Of a stretch of DNA of 25,388 nucleotides, positions 15,712 to 24,800 are shown piece after piece; position 1 is the first letter of the stretch; each line of letters starts with the position of its first letter. Position numbers and translations under genes: made by a program. The DNA is from Chlamydiota bacterium (GTDB lineage: Bacteria; Chlamydiota; Chlamydiia; Chlamydiales; SLFE01). Location of the stretch: the NCBI GenBank assembly GCA_011065065.1, contig JAAKFL010000009.1:1-25388 (forward strand), given 5' to 3'. The notes under the pieces are model-generated. The model had not been told where the DNA came from. It searched no databases and saw only the letters and a list, made by a program, of their open reading frames with translations.

Positions 15712-16346
15712 GAAATAACTTTAATTAAAATGCCTGGTTCCTGTTCTTCAAATCCAAATGTCCTCATTTCCTCTTTTACAGAAGAAATCTCGGTATGCAT
15801 GATCACTTTTTGAAATCCCTCTTTAATCAGATGACCTTCATTGGAACAATAGAGGTATTTGTCCGTCCTGTCATCGCGATATTCCGGAATCACATAGTCT
15901 ACAAGGATTTCAACCACTCCCTGTTCAATTTTTCGATAGGAAAACATCCCCACTGGCTCCAGCTCATGCATAAAAAAGAGAACCGTAGTGCGCTCAAACT
16001 GGAGTGACTCTTGAATATTAGGAAATCTTCGCGTCAAATCTTGATTGTGGGTTTCGGTAAAACGGTAAATCAGATCGGGAAAAGTTTGTTTCGCGTTGAG
16101 GAGCGAGAATTCTCGCTTCACGTCTCTTGATATAAACAGATAGTAGGCGGTGACAATGCCGATGAGAGCATTAGCCACGACAACAGGCCAAGCCTGGACA
16201 AGAGTCCCGTAGATCACGAAGGTAAGACATCCTCCGATCATCAGCCACCGAATTTTTTTCACATTGGACTGCATCATTGAAAGCACAACGAACACAGGGG
16301 CCAGATACCCGATAAGTTCTTGCCAACTGATAAAATTATCTAACAT
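15708..16346 (-). CDS. YgjV-family inner membrane protein
   Basis: A 212-residue protein. The N-terminal 85 residues hold three to four membrane segments (IGYLAPVFVVLSMM, IRWLMIGGCLTFVIYGTLV, WPVVVANALIGIVTAYYLF) in the pattern of the YgjV inner membrane family. The cytoplasmic remainder (about 90-212) contains VGMFSYRKIEQGVVEILVDYVIPEYRDDRTDKYL and EMRTFGFEE, resembling a degenerate GNAT-like fold. Function of the family is unknown. The frame is open to 16400 but ATG 16346 is chosen because AAGGA lies five bases before it and the hydrophobic part begins there. It overlaps recQ by four bases (ATGA), so recQ translation is likely coupled to it. Confidence 0.8.
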   Translation of the reverse strand: MLDNFISWQELIGYLAPVFVVLSMMQSNVKKIRWLMIGGCLTFVIYGTLVQAWPVVVANALIGIVTAYYLFISRDVKREFSLLNAKQTFPDLIYRFTETHNQDLTRRFPNIQESLQFERTTVLFFMHELEPVGMFSYRKIEQGVVEILVDYVIPEYRDDRTDKYLYCSNEGHLIKEGFQKVIMHTEISSVKEEMRTFGFEEQEPGILIKVIS

Positions 16347-16351
16347 AAAAA

Positions 16352-16356
16352 TCCTT
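16352..16356 (-). promoter_or_regulatory. Ribosome binding site of the YgjV-family gene
   Basis: AAGGA on the minus strand, five bases before ATG 16346. It sets the start against the longer frame to 16400. Confidence 0.6.
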
Positions 16357-16451
16357 GTTTCTTGAGTGATTAGAATAAAGGAAATTTTCGTATTCTGCAA
16401 ATATTATGGTTTGTGTAAGATGAACTTTCTTGAAACTGAAAATGGAGGATT

Positions 16452-16814
16452 ATGATGACAAGTAAAATTGACCTTGAGGCAGTTAACATCCCAACAACAG
16501 AAGCAACAGAAGCGAAACATATCACAAAACTTGAAATCGCCTCTAAAACGAAAGATTTTGTCATAGATCGAGTTTTACCAGTCGATGATGATCGAGATTG
16601 TAGTTGCTGTGGCATTGTTGCAGTTGATTTGACTGTTACCAGTTCAAGTGAAGATGATCAAGACGAATTCGATGTCTATTGTTGTGGTGAAAAAGTCTAT
16701 AAATCTAGTGGATGTGCTTCTTTCCTGACTTTTTGTGGTTTATCAACGTGTATCCCTTGCTTATGTCCTTGCGCTGCATTTTGGGGATTTAATAGATCCT
16801 TCCGACTCTGTTAA
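16452..16814 (+). CDS. Small cysteine-rich hypothetical protein
   Basis: A 120-residue protein with 12 cysteines, all in the second half: DCSCCG (near 49-54), VYCCGEK (near 75-81), then a cluster in the hydrophobic end (SGCASFLTFC, STCIPCLCPCAAFWGF) and a terminal Cys. The N-terminal 45 residues are polar and lack a Sec signal. GGAGG (16444-16448) precedes two ATGs, 16452 and 16455, and the spacing slightly favours the second. The Cys-rich hydrophobic tail could be a lipid-modified or membrane-associated segment, or a metal site; I do not recognise a family. It is divergent from the YgjV-recQ operon, and the large palindromic element starts 16 nt after its stop. Confidence 0.65.
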   Translation: MMTSKIDLEAVNIPTTEATEAKHITKLEIASKTKDFVIDRVLPVDDDRDCSCCGIVAVDLTVTSSSEDDQDEFDVYCCGEKVYKSSGCASFLTFCGLSTCIPCLCPCAAFWGFNRSFRLC

Positions 16815-17260
16815 TAATTTCACCAGTTCTTGGAGTGCGCAGGCTTGCCCTTACAATTCTACACATCTTTTTCTTGAGATAATGTGAATCGAATTCAGGC
16901 CCCAGTCGGGGCCTTCAGTGGTTAGCCCCGCCTGTAGGCGACGAGCCCTGCGAGGCGCCGGAACGTGGGGTACAATGTTAAATAAAATATAAAGCCCCGG
17001 CAGGGGCGACAGGAGATTGCGAGACGTTCCTGCCGCCCCTGCCGGGGCGGAATGTTTATTTGTATTCCAGCACCCCACGTTCCGGCGCCTCGCAAAGCTC
17101 GTCGCCTACACGCGGGGCTAACCACTGAGGGCCCCGACTGGGGCCTAAATGAGTATCTGTCAATTAAAAAGATACGTAGAATTGCATGAGCTTGCCTGCA
17201 CACTCCAAAATTGCCTTAATTAAAAAAATCTATATACTCGCGATCAAAAGTGAGGGGATC
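16815..17260. other. Gene-free stretch filled by the palindromic element
   Basis: No supported gene lies between the Cys-rich gene and ATG 17261. Apart from the 379-bp element there is about 50 nt of AT-rich DNA before the next gene, ending with GAGGGG as its ribosome binding site. Long frames on the minus strand here are by-products of the palindrome. Confidence 0.7.
16830..17208. mobile_element. 379-bp nested palindromic element, MITE- or REP-like
   Basis: Three levels of inverted repeat share one centre. Outermost, 16830-16873 pairs imperfectly with 17165-17208 (TTGGAGTG, GCAGGC, CAATTCTAC, ATCTTTTT and their complements). Next, 16897 to about 16972 pairs with about 17071-17146 with few mismatches; its tips carry GGCCCC-4-GGGGCC mini-hairpins. 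Innermost, AGCCCCGGCAGGGGCGACAGG near 16993 pairs with CCTGCCGCCCCTGCCGGGGC near 17030. The element is a sharp GC-rich island in AT-rich DNA with no credible coding frame. I see no target-site duplication and no transposase. Similar GCCCCGG-AGGGGC units are common dispersed repeats in several bacterial groups (general knowledge, not checked here). Confidence 0.8.
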
Positions 17261-17893
17261 ATGCTATCATTCAGAGAACAATTTTTTACAGCAGATGACG
17301 TAATCAAAAAAATCGACGCCACACGCAGAACTCTCCCCTACTCCCACCGCTATGTCAATGTCGGTTTCATCGGTCCCAACAATCCTGAATATTTTTCATC
17401 AGAGATGCAAGACATTTGTCTCGCATTAGGAAAACGACTGACTAAAGAAAGGGTGATGTTCATTTCAAGACCCTGGTCCTGCTCAGGGCGTGTCATTTCT
17501 CAAAGCTTTGGAGCAAAACAAATCAACCGAGAACTTAACTTTCTCCTCATTTGTGATAAAGTGAACCGCGTCAAAAAGCGCTTTGATTGGTGGGGTGATT
17601 CTATGATCGTAGGTGAATCTCTCGAAGATTGCCAAGAAACACTCCTGAAAGTTGCCAACATCTATATCAAAATGGGATACGACGATGAAACAACCGAAGT
17701 GGCAAACAAAGCCTTTGAACGAGGCGCCTCAATTATTCCTATACCTAGAGGAGAAACCACTCCCCATGATGAAAAGTTCTTCAAAAAGCTCCCGCTGACA
17801 ATCTCTCAAAAAAATATCCTCACAAACAAACGCAGCTCTCCTAAAGATATCTCCAGAACTGTGATTCAATTGGTTAAGAAGTTAAAAATGTAA
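17261..17893 (+). CDS. Hypothetical protein with Rossmann-like (SLOG-like?) features
   Basis: A 210-residue soluble protein. Alternating strands and helices suggest a nucleotide-binding fold: VNVGFIGPNNPEYFSSEMQDICLALGKRLTKERVMFISRPWSCSG (32-76) looks like a first beta-alpha-beta unit with a small-residue turn; NFLLICDK (93-100) and SMIVGE (114-119) are further strands, and VANKAFERGASIIPIPRGE (147-165) resembles the A.KGA..IP..G segment of LOG/DprA-type proteins. That similarity is weak and I name no substrate. The frame is open upstream to 17186 inside the repeat element; ATG 17261 follows GAGGGG closely and begins the conserved-looking part. It lies 63 nt before the ATPase gene and could share a transcript with it. 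Confidence 0.7.
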   Translation: MLSFREQFFTADDVIKKIDATRRTLPYSHRYVNVGFIGPNNPEYFSSEMQDICLALGKRLTKERVMFISRPWSCSGRVISQSFGAKQINRELNFLLICDKVNRVKKRFDWWGDSMIVGESLEDCQETLLKVANIYIKMGYDDETTEVANKAFERGASIIPIPRGETTPHDEKFFKKLPLTISQKNILTNKRSSPKDISRTVIQLVKKLKM

Positions 17894-17956
17894 CAGTTGG
17901 TCATTTATCCCCCATATTTGTTATGAGTGAATTATTCATTAACATGAGGTTATCGC

Positions 17957-20428
17957 ATGACCCAGACGGTTGAAGCTCAGGCTAAAGGACATACGGATGA
18001 TATCCCAGGCCTTTTTGACAAATTAAAATCAGGAGCTGGAGGCTTATCCTCCGCTGAAACCAAAAAACGGCTCGAACAATACGGTCCAAATGCCCTGGTG
18101 GAAAAGAAAGCCAACCCCATTCTGAAATTTTTGACCTATTTCTGGGGGCCCATTCCGTGGATGATTGAGATAGCCGCTGTTCTGTCGGTTATCTCTGGAG
18201 ACTGGGTCGATTTTGCGATCATCATGACGCTACTTCTCTTCAACTCCGTCGTCGGCTTTTGGCAAGAATTCCAGGCGGGGAACGCCGTTGAGGCTCTCAA
18301 GAAAAAATTGGCGAGCAAAAGCCGTGTCCTTCGGGATGGCGCATGGAAAGTGGTAGATGCCTCGGAGTTAGTACCCGGTGATGTGATTCGGATTCGATTA
18401 GGAGATATCATCCCTGCCGACGTGACCTTGATTGATGGAGAGTATTTGTCCATCGACCAATCGGCCATGACGGGTGAATCGCTTCCTGTCACCAAAAAAA
18501 TCGGAGATAGCGCTTATTCGGGCTCTGTGGCCAAACAAGGGGAAATGATTGGCGTGGTGACAGAAACAGGAGCCAACACATTTTTTGGAAAAACTACTGA
18601 ACTGGTGATGAGTGCGAAGTCTGTGTCCCATTTTCAAAAAGCGGTCATTCAAATTGGAGATTTCTTGATCTATATCAGCCTGGCTCTGATTACAATTCTG
18701 ATCATTGTCCAGCTGGAACGTGGAGATAGTTTCTTATCTTTGATCCAGTTTGCGTTAATCTTAGCGGTGGCATCAATTCCCGTGGCACTACCCGCGGTCC
18801 TTTCGGTCACCATGGCGGCAGGAGCTCTTTTGCTTTCTAAGAAAAAAGCGATTGTGACACGTCTGGATTCTATCGAAGAAATGGCGGGAATGGATATTTT
18901 ATGTTCCGATAAAACGGGAACGCTCACGCAAAACAAGCTTGTTCTCCAAACCCCCGTCCCGATTGCAAATGTCGACACACAAGAGCTGATTCTAACGGCA
19001 GCTCTGGCCTCAAAAGAAGAAAATCAAGACCCCATCGACCTCGCAGTGATCCATGGGTTGGATGACAAGCAAGTGATGAATGCGTACGAACAAACCAAAT
19101 TTGTCCCCTTTGATCCTGTCAGTAAGCGAACTGAAGCGACTATTAAATCTCAAAAGTCCACTTTTAGGGTCACAAAGGGAGCTCCCCAAGTGATCCTCAA
19201 ACTTTGCAATCCCAATAAGGAGCTCGCTGACAAAGTCCAAGGCTCTGTCCAAGATTTCGCTTCCAAAGGGTATCGAACTCTGGGAGTCGCCAGATCTGAA
19301 GATGGAAAGAACTGGGAATTTTTAGGACTGTTGCCCATGGCTGATCCTCTCCGCGTCGATTCCGTTGAAACTGTCAAAGAGGCAGGTAAACATGGCATTG
19401 GAGTGAAGATGGTGACCGGAGATAACATCGCCATCGCCAAGGAGATTGCGGGGCAACTTCATCTGGGGCAAGATATCTACCCTGCCAGCGATCTCATTGG
19501 TGAAAAGGGAGAGATGACAGCGGATGCAGCTGAGAAAATAGAGGCAGCAAATGGATTTGCGGAAGTCTTCCCGGAACATAAGTTTGGCATCGTTCAAGCT
19601 CTCCAGAAAAAAGACCACATCGTAGGGATGACGGGAGATGGTGTCAACGACTCCCCTGCTCTCAAACAGGCCAATGTGGGCATTGCGGTTAGTGGAGCCA
19701 CGGAAGCCGCACAGGCAGCAGCATCCCTGGTATTGACGCTTCCAGGTCTCTCTGTCATCATCCACGCTATTGAAGAGGCACGTCGCATTTTCGAACGGAT
19801 GAATAGTTATGCGATTTATCGCATCGTCGAAACCATTCGGATTATGTTCTTCATAGTTTTAACAATGCTTGCCTACAACATCTATCCCATTACTGCAGTG
19901 ATGATCATCTTATTAGCGCTCATGAATGATCTCCCGATCATGACCATTGCGTACGATAACACCTACTTGGATCCCAAACCAGTGCGGTGGAAAATGGGAA
20001 AAGTGCTCACCATCGCAACAATACTGGGAATTATTGGAGTCTTCGAAACGTTTTTTTTATTTGTTTTTGCTAAGTCATTTGTTGGAATTGCACAGGAGCA
20101 ACTTCAGACACTCATCTTCTTAAAGCTTGTTGTCGCGGGACACTTGACCCTATTTGTCACGCGGAGTAAAAAAGCCTTCTTTATGAGACCATTCCCTGCT
20201 CCCATTTTGCTGGGTGCCATTTTGACCACACAATGTCTAGCAGCATTGATAGCGGGTCTAGGAATTTTCGTGACAGCCATTCCATGGATCTGGATCGTGT
20301 ATGTTTGGATGTACTGTATTGTTTGGATCTTTATTGAGGATGGGGCAAAACTCTTAATTTATCGCCATTTTGACCGAGAACCAAAAAAGAGGTTTTTCGC
20401 GAGGTTTTATCGTGGACATTCCTCATAA
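17957..20428 (+). CDS. Plasma-membrane-type proton-efflux P-type ATPase (P3A)
   Basis: An 823-residue P-type ATPase. N-terminal cation-ATPase domain (GLSSAETKKRLEQYGPNAL), M1-M2 near residues 55-105, actuator TGES at 172-175, M3-M4 with PVALP, phosphorylation site DKTGT with D318, KGAPQ in the nucleotide domain, hinge TGDGVNDSPAL (560-569), then six C-terminal membrane helices. M6 carries D658 in LMNDLPIMTIAYDN, equivalent to the proton-carrying Asp of plant/fungal H+-ATPases; this and the length point to H+ export rather than Ca2+ or Na+/K+. The plant-type autoinhibitory tail is missing; the protein ends soon after M10 with a basic tail. ATP-driven proton export could serve pH homeostasis. 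It converges on the next gene with a 6-nt overlap. Confidence 0.93.
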   Translation: MTQTVEAQAKGHTDDIPGLFDKLKSGAGGLSSAETKKRLEQYGPNALVEKKANPILKFLTYFWGPIPWMIEIAAVLSVISGDWVDFAIIMTLLLFNSVVGFWQEFQAGNAVEALKKKLASKSRVLRDGAWKVVDASELVPGDVIRIRLGDIIPADVTLIDGEYLSIDQSAMTGESLPVTKKIGDSAYSGSVAKQGEMIGVVTETGANTFFGKTTELVMSAKSVSHFQKAVIQIGDFLIYISLALITILIIVQLERGDSFLSLIQFALILAVASIPVALPAVLSVTMAAGALLLSKKKAIVTRLDSIEEMAGMDILCSDKTGTLTQNKLVLQTPVPIANVDTQELILTAALASKEENQDPIDLAVIHGLDDKQVMNAYEQTKFVPFDPVSKRTEATIKSQKSTFRVTKGAPQVILKLCNPNKELADKVQGSVQDFASKGYRTLGVARSEDGKNWEFLGLLPMADPLRVDSVETVKEAGKHGIGVKMVTGDNIAIAKEIAGQLHLGQDIYPASDLIGEKGEMTADAAEKIEAANGFAEVFPEHKFGIVQALQKKDHIVGMTGDGVNDSPALKQANVGIAVSGATEAAQAAASLVLTLPGLSVIIHAIEEARRIFERMNSYAIYRIVETIRIMFFIVLTMLAYNIYPITAVMIILLALMNDLPIMTIAYDNTYLDPKPVRWKMGKVLTIATILGIIGVFETFFLFVFAKSFVGIAQEQLQTLIFLKLVVAGHLTLFVTRSKKAFFMRPFPAPILLGAILTTQCLAALIAGLGIFVTAIPWIWIVYVWMYCIVWIFIEDGAKLLIYRHFDREPKKRFFARFYRGHSS

Positions 20429-21583
20429 TTCAGAATTCAGAAAGCGGTACTTATTCTGGTAATAAATAGCCTGTTCTTCATCCACATAATCAGTCTCACC
20501 TGATCTATAAAAATCGATTAGAAATCGACAGGCATCAGCATGATTCAATTCAACAGCTTTTTTAAACCAAAAGACCGCCCTTGATTTATCCATTGGAAAA
20601 CCGCAAATGCCTTCTAGAAAACAAAATGCCAAATCAAATCGATGCCGACTAGAGATCTCATCATCTGAAATTTTAAGGCTAGAAGCTAAACCTAAACGAC
20701 AATATTTGTTAACCTCACTCTTTTCACTCAACTTGATCCTTTCAGCACTAATATTATAAGTTGGCTCAATTTCAATAAAGTTCATCTCAACAATTTTGCT
20801 TCGGGTATATGGAGATATTTTGCGCTCAAACTCAACATAAGATCTCAGCAATGAATAGGCATCATAAGGCTTAACATCACCATCCTTATCTTTTGCGACT
20901 ATCAGAAAGTAAGGTAATCCGCTTGCATGTGACTCAGTAATCAAATTTCGAAATGTTTCATTTGTAAAACATTCCTCTGAATCCAAGTCCAATTCGGTCA
21001 TGCCTGAAACGGCTTTATCTAATGCCGAAGTTGTCGATTCAGAAACCGACGCAAAGCTTATTTCTCTAAGCTTCTCATGACACAACATCCAAACGGGCAA
21101 GTCAATACGATAATCATCCGAAAATACAATTTTTTGTACACTAGATAAACTCATGATCTTTCCCTGTGCTTTCATGACATAAGAAGAGTATTTTTTGGAA
21201 ATCACAAGTTCCGGATTTAGAGCATCAAGAAAGTAATTCATTATCGCTCTTCTAGTCTGAGGAATCTCAGTAAATGGGGTAATTTCAAATAGCCTTTCCG
21301 GTAAAGAATCTTCTGATTCAGGCTCTATGGCTTTCAGCTCATGATTATCACCCACCGTAAAACAGGGTAACGCAAAAAAAGTGATTTTTACGACCTGATC
21401 TTCAAGATTCTTCAAGTTATCATCAATCACCCATTGCCAACACGTTGAAGCTTTTTCCCATCGTTCCTGGCTATCTTTTGTTTGAACCAAAGCTAAGACA
21501 CATGCAGGTAAGAAGTATTCTTGACATTTTTGTATTTCCCCAGGGAAATGACCCCTTGAATAATAGGTAGATGAAGTAATCAC
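20423..21583 (-). CDS. Sel1-like repeat protein with possible U-box-like segment
   Basis: A 386-residue protein. Near the C-terminus, about residues 315-350 (DLAFCFLEGICGFPMDKSRAVFWFKKAVELNHADACRF, split here as DLAFCFLEG, DKSRAVFWFKKA and HADACRF) form one Sel1-like repeat and a degenerate second follows. Such repeats mediate protein contacts and are frequent in proteins of host-associated bacteria. Residues 222-272 (strand, PYDAYSLLRSYV, then SPYTRSKI) resemble the second half of a U-box. The rest, with short leucine-rich-like stretches, I do not recognise. There is no signal peptide. The start is GTG at 21583; an ATG two bases upstream in another frame is followed at once by TGA. AGGAG lies five bases before the GTG. 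A host-directed role is inference. Confidence 0.75.
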   Translation of the reverse strand: MITSSTYYSRGHFPGEIQKCQEYFLPACVLALVQTKDSQERWEKASTCWQWVIDDNLKNLEDQVVKITFFALPCFTVGDNHELKAIEPESEDSLPERLFEITPFTEIPQTRRAIMNYFLDALNPELVISKKYSSYVMKAQGKIMSLSSVQKIVFSDDYRIDLPVWMLCHEKLREISFASVSESTTSALDKAVSGMTELDLDSEECFTNETFRNLITESHASGLPYFLIVAKDKDGDVKPYDAYSLLRSYVEFERKISPYTRSKIVEMNFIEIEPTYNISAERIKLSEKSEVNKYCRLGLASSLKISDDEISSRHRFDLAFCFLEGICGFPMDKSRAVFWFKKAVELNHADACRFLIDFYRSGETDYVDEEQAIYYQNKYRFLNSEL

Positions 21584-21891
21584 ATGAGCTCCTAAAAAAT
21601 AACAACTAGCTACAAGTCTATCATATTAAGAAATTTACGAAAATAGAATAATTGCATTAAATCAAGAAGTAAACCAATATTTTTAATGCATTTTCTAAAA
21701 AAAACTGAGATTTAATCATTTTCACAAATTTCAAGCCTTTAATTATAATTTTTACATAAAATTGTTAAGTTTTTCTATAAATTCCTTAAATAAACCAAAA
21801 AATGTTAGTAAAGTTAATTAAAACAAATTTTATGTTATAATACTAAATATAATACTAATTAAAAATTGTTAATTAAATTTAGGTAAAAATC
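21584..21891. other. AT-rich divergent intergenic region
   Basis: This 308-nt space separates the divergent Sel1-repeat gene and the large coiled-coil gene. It is almost entirely A and T, with runs of six A or T and no open frame of note. It contains the promoter boxes at 21833-21853 for the rightward gene and the AGGAG ribosome site (21589-21593, minus) of the leftward one. I see no RNA gene. Confidence 0.6.
21833..21853 (+). promoter_or_regulatory. Extended -10 promoter of the coiled-coil gene
   Basis: TGTTATAAT (21833-21841) is a perfect extended -10 (TGnTATAAT); a second TATAAT follows at 21848-21853. No good -35 box is seen at 17 nt, which an extended -10 can tolerate. The leader would be about 40-45 nt, ending with AGGT nine bases before ATG 21892. 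In DNA this rich in AT such boxes arise by chance, so confidence is moderate. Confidence 0.45.
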
Positions 21892-24800
21892 ATGGAAAAA
21901 AGTGATTCATTACCATTTAATGTCGTCGAGCGGCTACAGAGTCGTCTAAATGAACTATTTCCTGATGAAGGTCCATCTGAAGGTCCATCTTATGAAACTG
22001 GGGAATTACAGCATAAAATTTATCAATTAGCCGGAAACATTATCGACATCAGCGATGAATTACATAGTTTAAATGTTAAATATAATCCTGATTTGAATCA
22101 TCAAGTACTTGATTTAGTTGAACGTGTAGAAAATCTGTTATTGCCAGAGGAAGGTGAAATTCTTGTTAGAAATGCTCTATCAATAATAGATGAAGTCAGA
22201 GAAGATTTACTCGATACAACTAGTTCTAGTGAAGAAACGGTCTATGAAGCTGGCGAAACTGGCTCTCCGAGACAAGAAGCAGAGAAATTATCACCCCCCC
22301 ACAAAAAATTAAAGAAAAGTCTCCCTGAGACCCCTAAACGAAAAACTGAGGTAAGTCAAGAAAACTTCTTATCTAAAAAGCGAAAAACAGCTGGGAAAGG
22401 AAAACCCTTTGCACTTCAGGAAGAAGAAGAGTTGGAAACCGTGCTTGATGTTCAACCTATAACGGAAGAGGAAAGCGAAAAAATCAAGAGTAGAATCGAG
22501 ACAGGAGCAGTATTTGTAAAAGTCGAGAAGGAGGGCCTTGCCGATGAATTGGGAAATGCTTTGAATACTTTCCTTAGTGATTTGGCATTATCCGAATATG
22601 ACTACTCGACAAGTATGGAGCAATTATTCGAGATTTATGCACGGGAAAAAGACATCGATAAAGAGAGCTTTAAACAACTACTCAGTGATGAACCAAGTCT
22701 CCGGTTTAAAAAATGGATTAAATCAAATCTCTACCAAGTTTTGTATGAGAATCTTTTAAAGAAAATACAAAATTACAAAGGAAAAGATAAAGATTTATTA
22801 TCTCTAAAATCTGAAATAAAAAAAATAGGAATCGATCATGATGATTTGATCGGAAAGATAAAAAATTATAAGGGTAAAGATAAATATTTCAAAAATGTAA
22901 AAAATCTGCTTAATAATTTTGATAAGTATAAAGAGATCAAAAGCAAATTGTTAGAAAAATTAGAACCCATGAGCCCTGAAGAATTATGGCAATTCGGAAT
23001 TTCATATGATATACCAGCTGAGGAAATGGGTTTTAAAGACGAAAGTCTGATAAGTGAGTATAATCAAGTTAAATCCGAAATTAGAGAAGAATTGAGAACC
23101 GCTGTATATGAACAATTTCAAAATAGCCTTAGTGATATTGTTAATTCACAAGTAGAAAAAAAATACCCTGTTGATATTCGCCCAGAGTTATTCGTAAAAA
23201 TCAAAGAAAGCTTTTCTAAACAAAAATTTACAATCAATGAAATAGGAACTCCTGATGACTTAAAGAAATTTATGGAAACAGATAAAGAAAGCGAATACGA
23301 GGAATTCTGTAAATATTTTTTAGAAAATTTCCAAGAAATACTAACTCCTGAAAAAATAAACAGCTTTTTGATTGGTATTGATAATTTGTATTCAGATTAC
23401 ATCCTACCAAGAAAGATAGAACTAAGCCTCAGCATATGCTCCAGGAAATTGAAAGCATGTAATAGAAAAGAAGGAAAATTAAACACCAGTTCAAAGAAAA
23501 TCAGAGAACAAATTTTTGATGAAAGCGAAAAAGAATTCAAAAAGATATTGTCAGAAAACTTTGAAGATTCAGAACATGTAAATGAAATTCTATCAGATCT
23601 GAAAAAGTCAAATTCAAAAAATAAAATAGACGATTTTGTCGGCTTATTAAAATATTATAAAGAAGATTGCAATAACCTTGAAGATCTAAAAAAATCCCTT
23701 TCACTTATTTCAAACAAAGTAATTGAAAGTATAGAAGATAATGAAGATGCAATCAAAATGAAACAGGAATTTGATATAAATAAAGAAGAGAAAGCTCAAT
23801 GGGAAAACTACCAAGGAGAGATGAATGAAGTAAGTAATGGGTTAAAAGAAAAATACGAAAGAGGTAGAGAGGATCATAAAGAATTATTGGAAAATAGAGA
23901 AAAAAGAAAAGAAATCTTGAACCAGAAAAAAACAATTCAAAAAGATAAAGACAAATTGGGATCTGAAATAAGAAAGTTAAGAAATAAATTAAAACAGTTA
24001 GAGTTAAAAGAATATAAAAGAAAACCAAATGAAGATGAAATAGAATCTCGATTTAATGAAAAAATAAAAGAGCTTGAGGAAAATTATAAAATAGACGAAG
24101 AATATGAAACGTTAAATGATAATATTGAAAAATTAATAAAAGCAGAAGGAGATTTTCATAATTTAAGAAAGCAAGAAATTGCAAACCAAAAGATATTGGA
24201 TACAATCGATAGCGCAAAATCTGGGATTGAAAAAACAGCTGAAGAATTGATTATGGAGAAGATTGAAAAACTCATATTATCTCAGTTTAGTGAAGAGATC
24301 GAAACTGATCATAAAAAAAATAAGTTGGAATATAAGTCTAAAGTTGCCCGTTCTCTAAAGAGATTAAACGAACATAAAGAAACCATAATGGATCTTCTAT
24401 TTGAAAGAATTTCCATAGCAAAGGATGAGAAAATTGCTTTCCATCTCTATCTTATTGAAAAAACAGGTTATGCCACAACTTCCGAAAAAGAACAGGCTAA
24501 AAAATTTAGACACAATATTAGTGATACTATTAATGATATGATTACCCCGCTAATCCAAGACAACAGAAAAAAATGTTTACTCGAAATAACAAAAACCCTA
24601 CCTGAACTATCAATAGAATCATTTCAAAGGGGAGATACCGAAAGTAAACCATTTGCCCATTGGTTTGTTCAAGAAACAAAGCAACACATCTATCAACGTT
24701 TTCTAAAATTGCCGATGATCTATGCCGATTTCACGAATTCTTTGATGACACTAAGGGATAAACTGAATGATAGAGATGAAGAAAGAAAACTTGGAGATGA

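Noticed and set aside
16897..17146. CRISPR array
   Set aside because: The repeats are inverted about one centre, not direct repeats separated by unique spacers, and no cas gene is near.
16851..17203. Two minus-strand open frames of 75 and 93 codons
   Set aside because: They lie in the nested palindrome; GC-rich inverted repeats give stop-poor frames on both strands, and the products are low-complexity Arg/Gly/Pro sequence.
22577..22759. 60-codon frame inside the coiled-coil gene
   Set aside because: It is a different frame of a long uninterrupted gene whose own frame continues through it.
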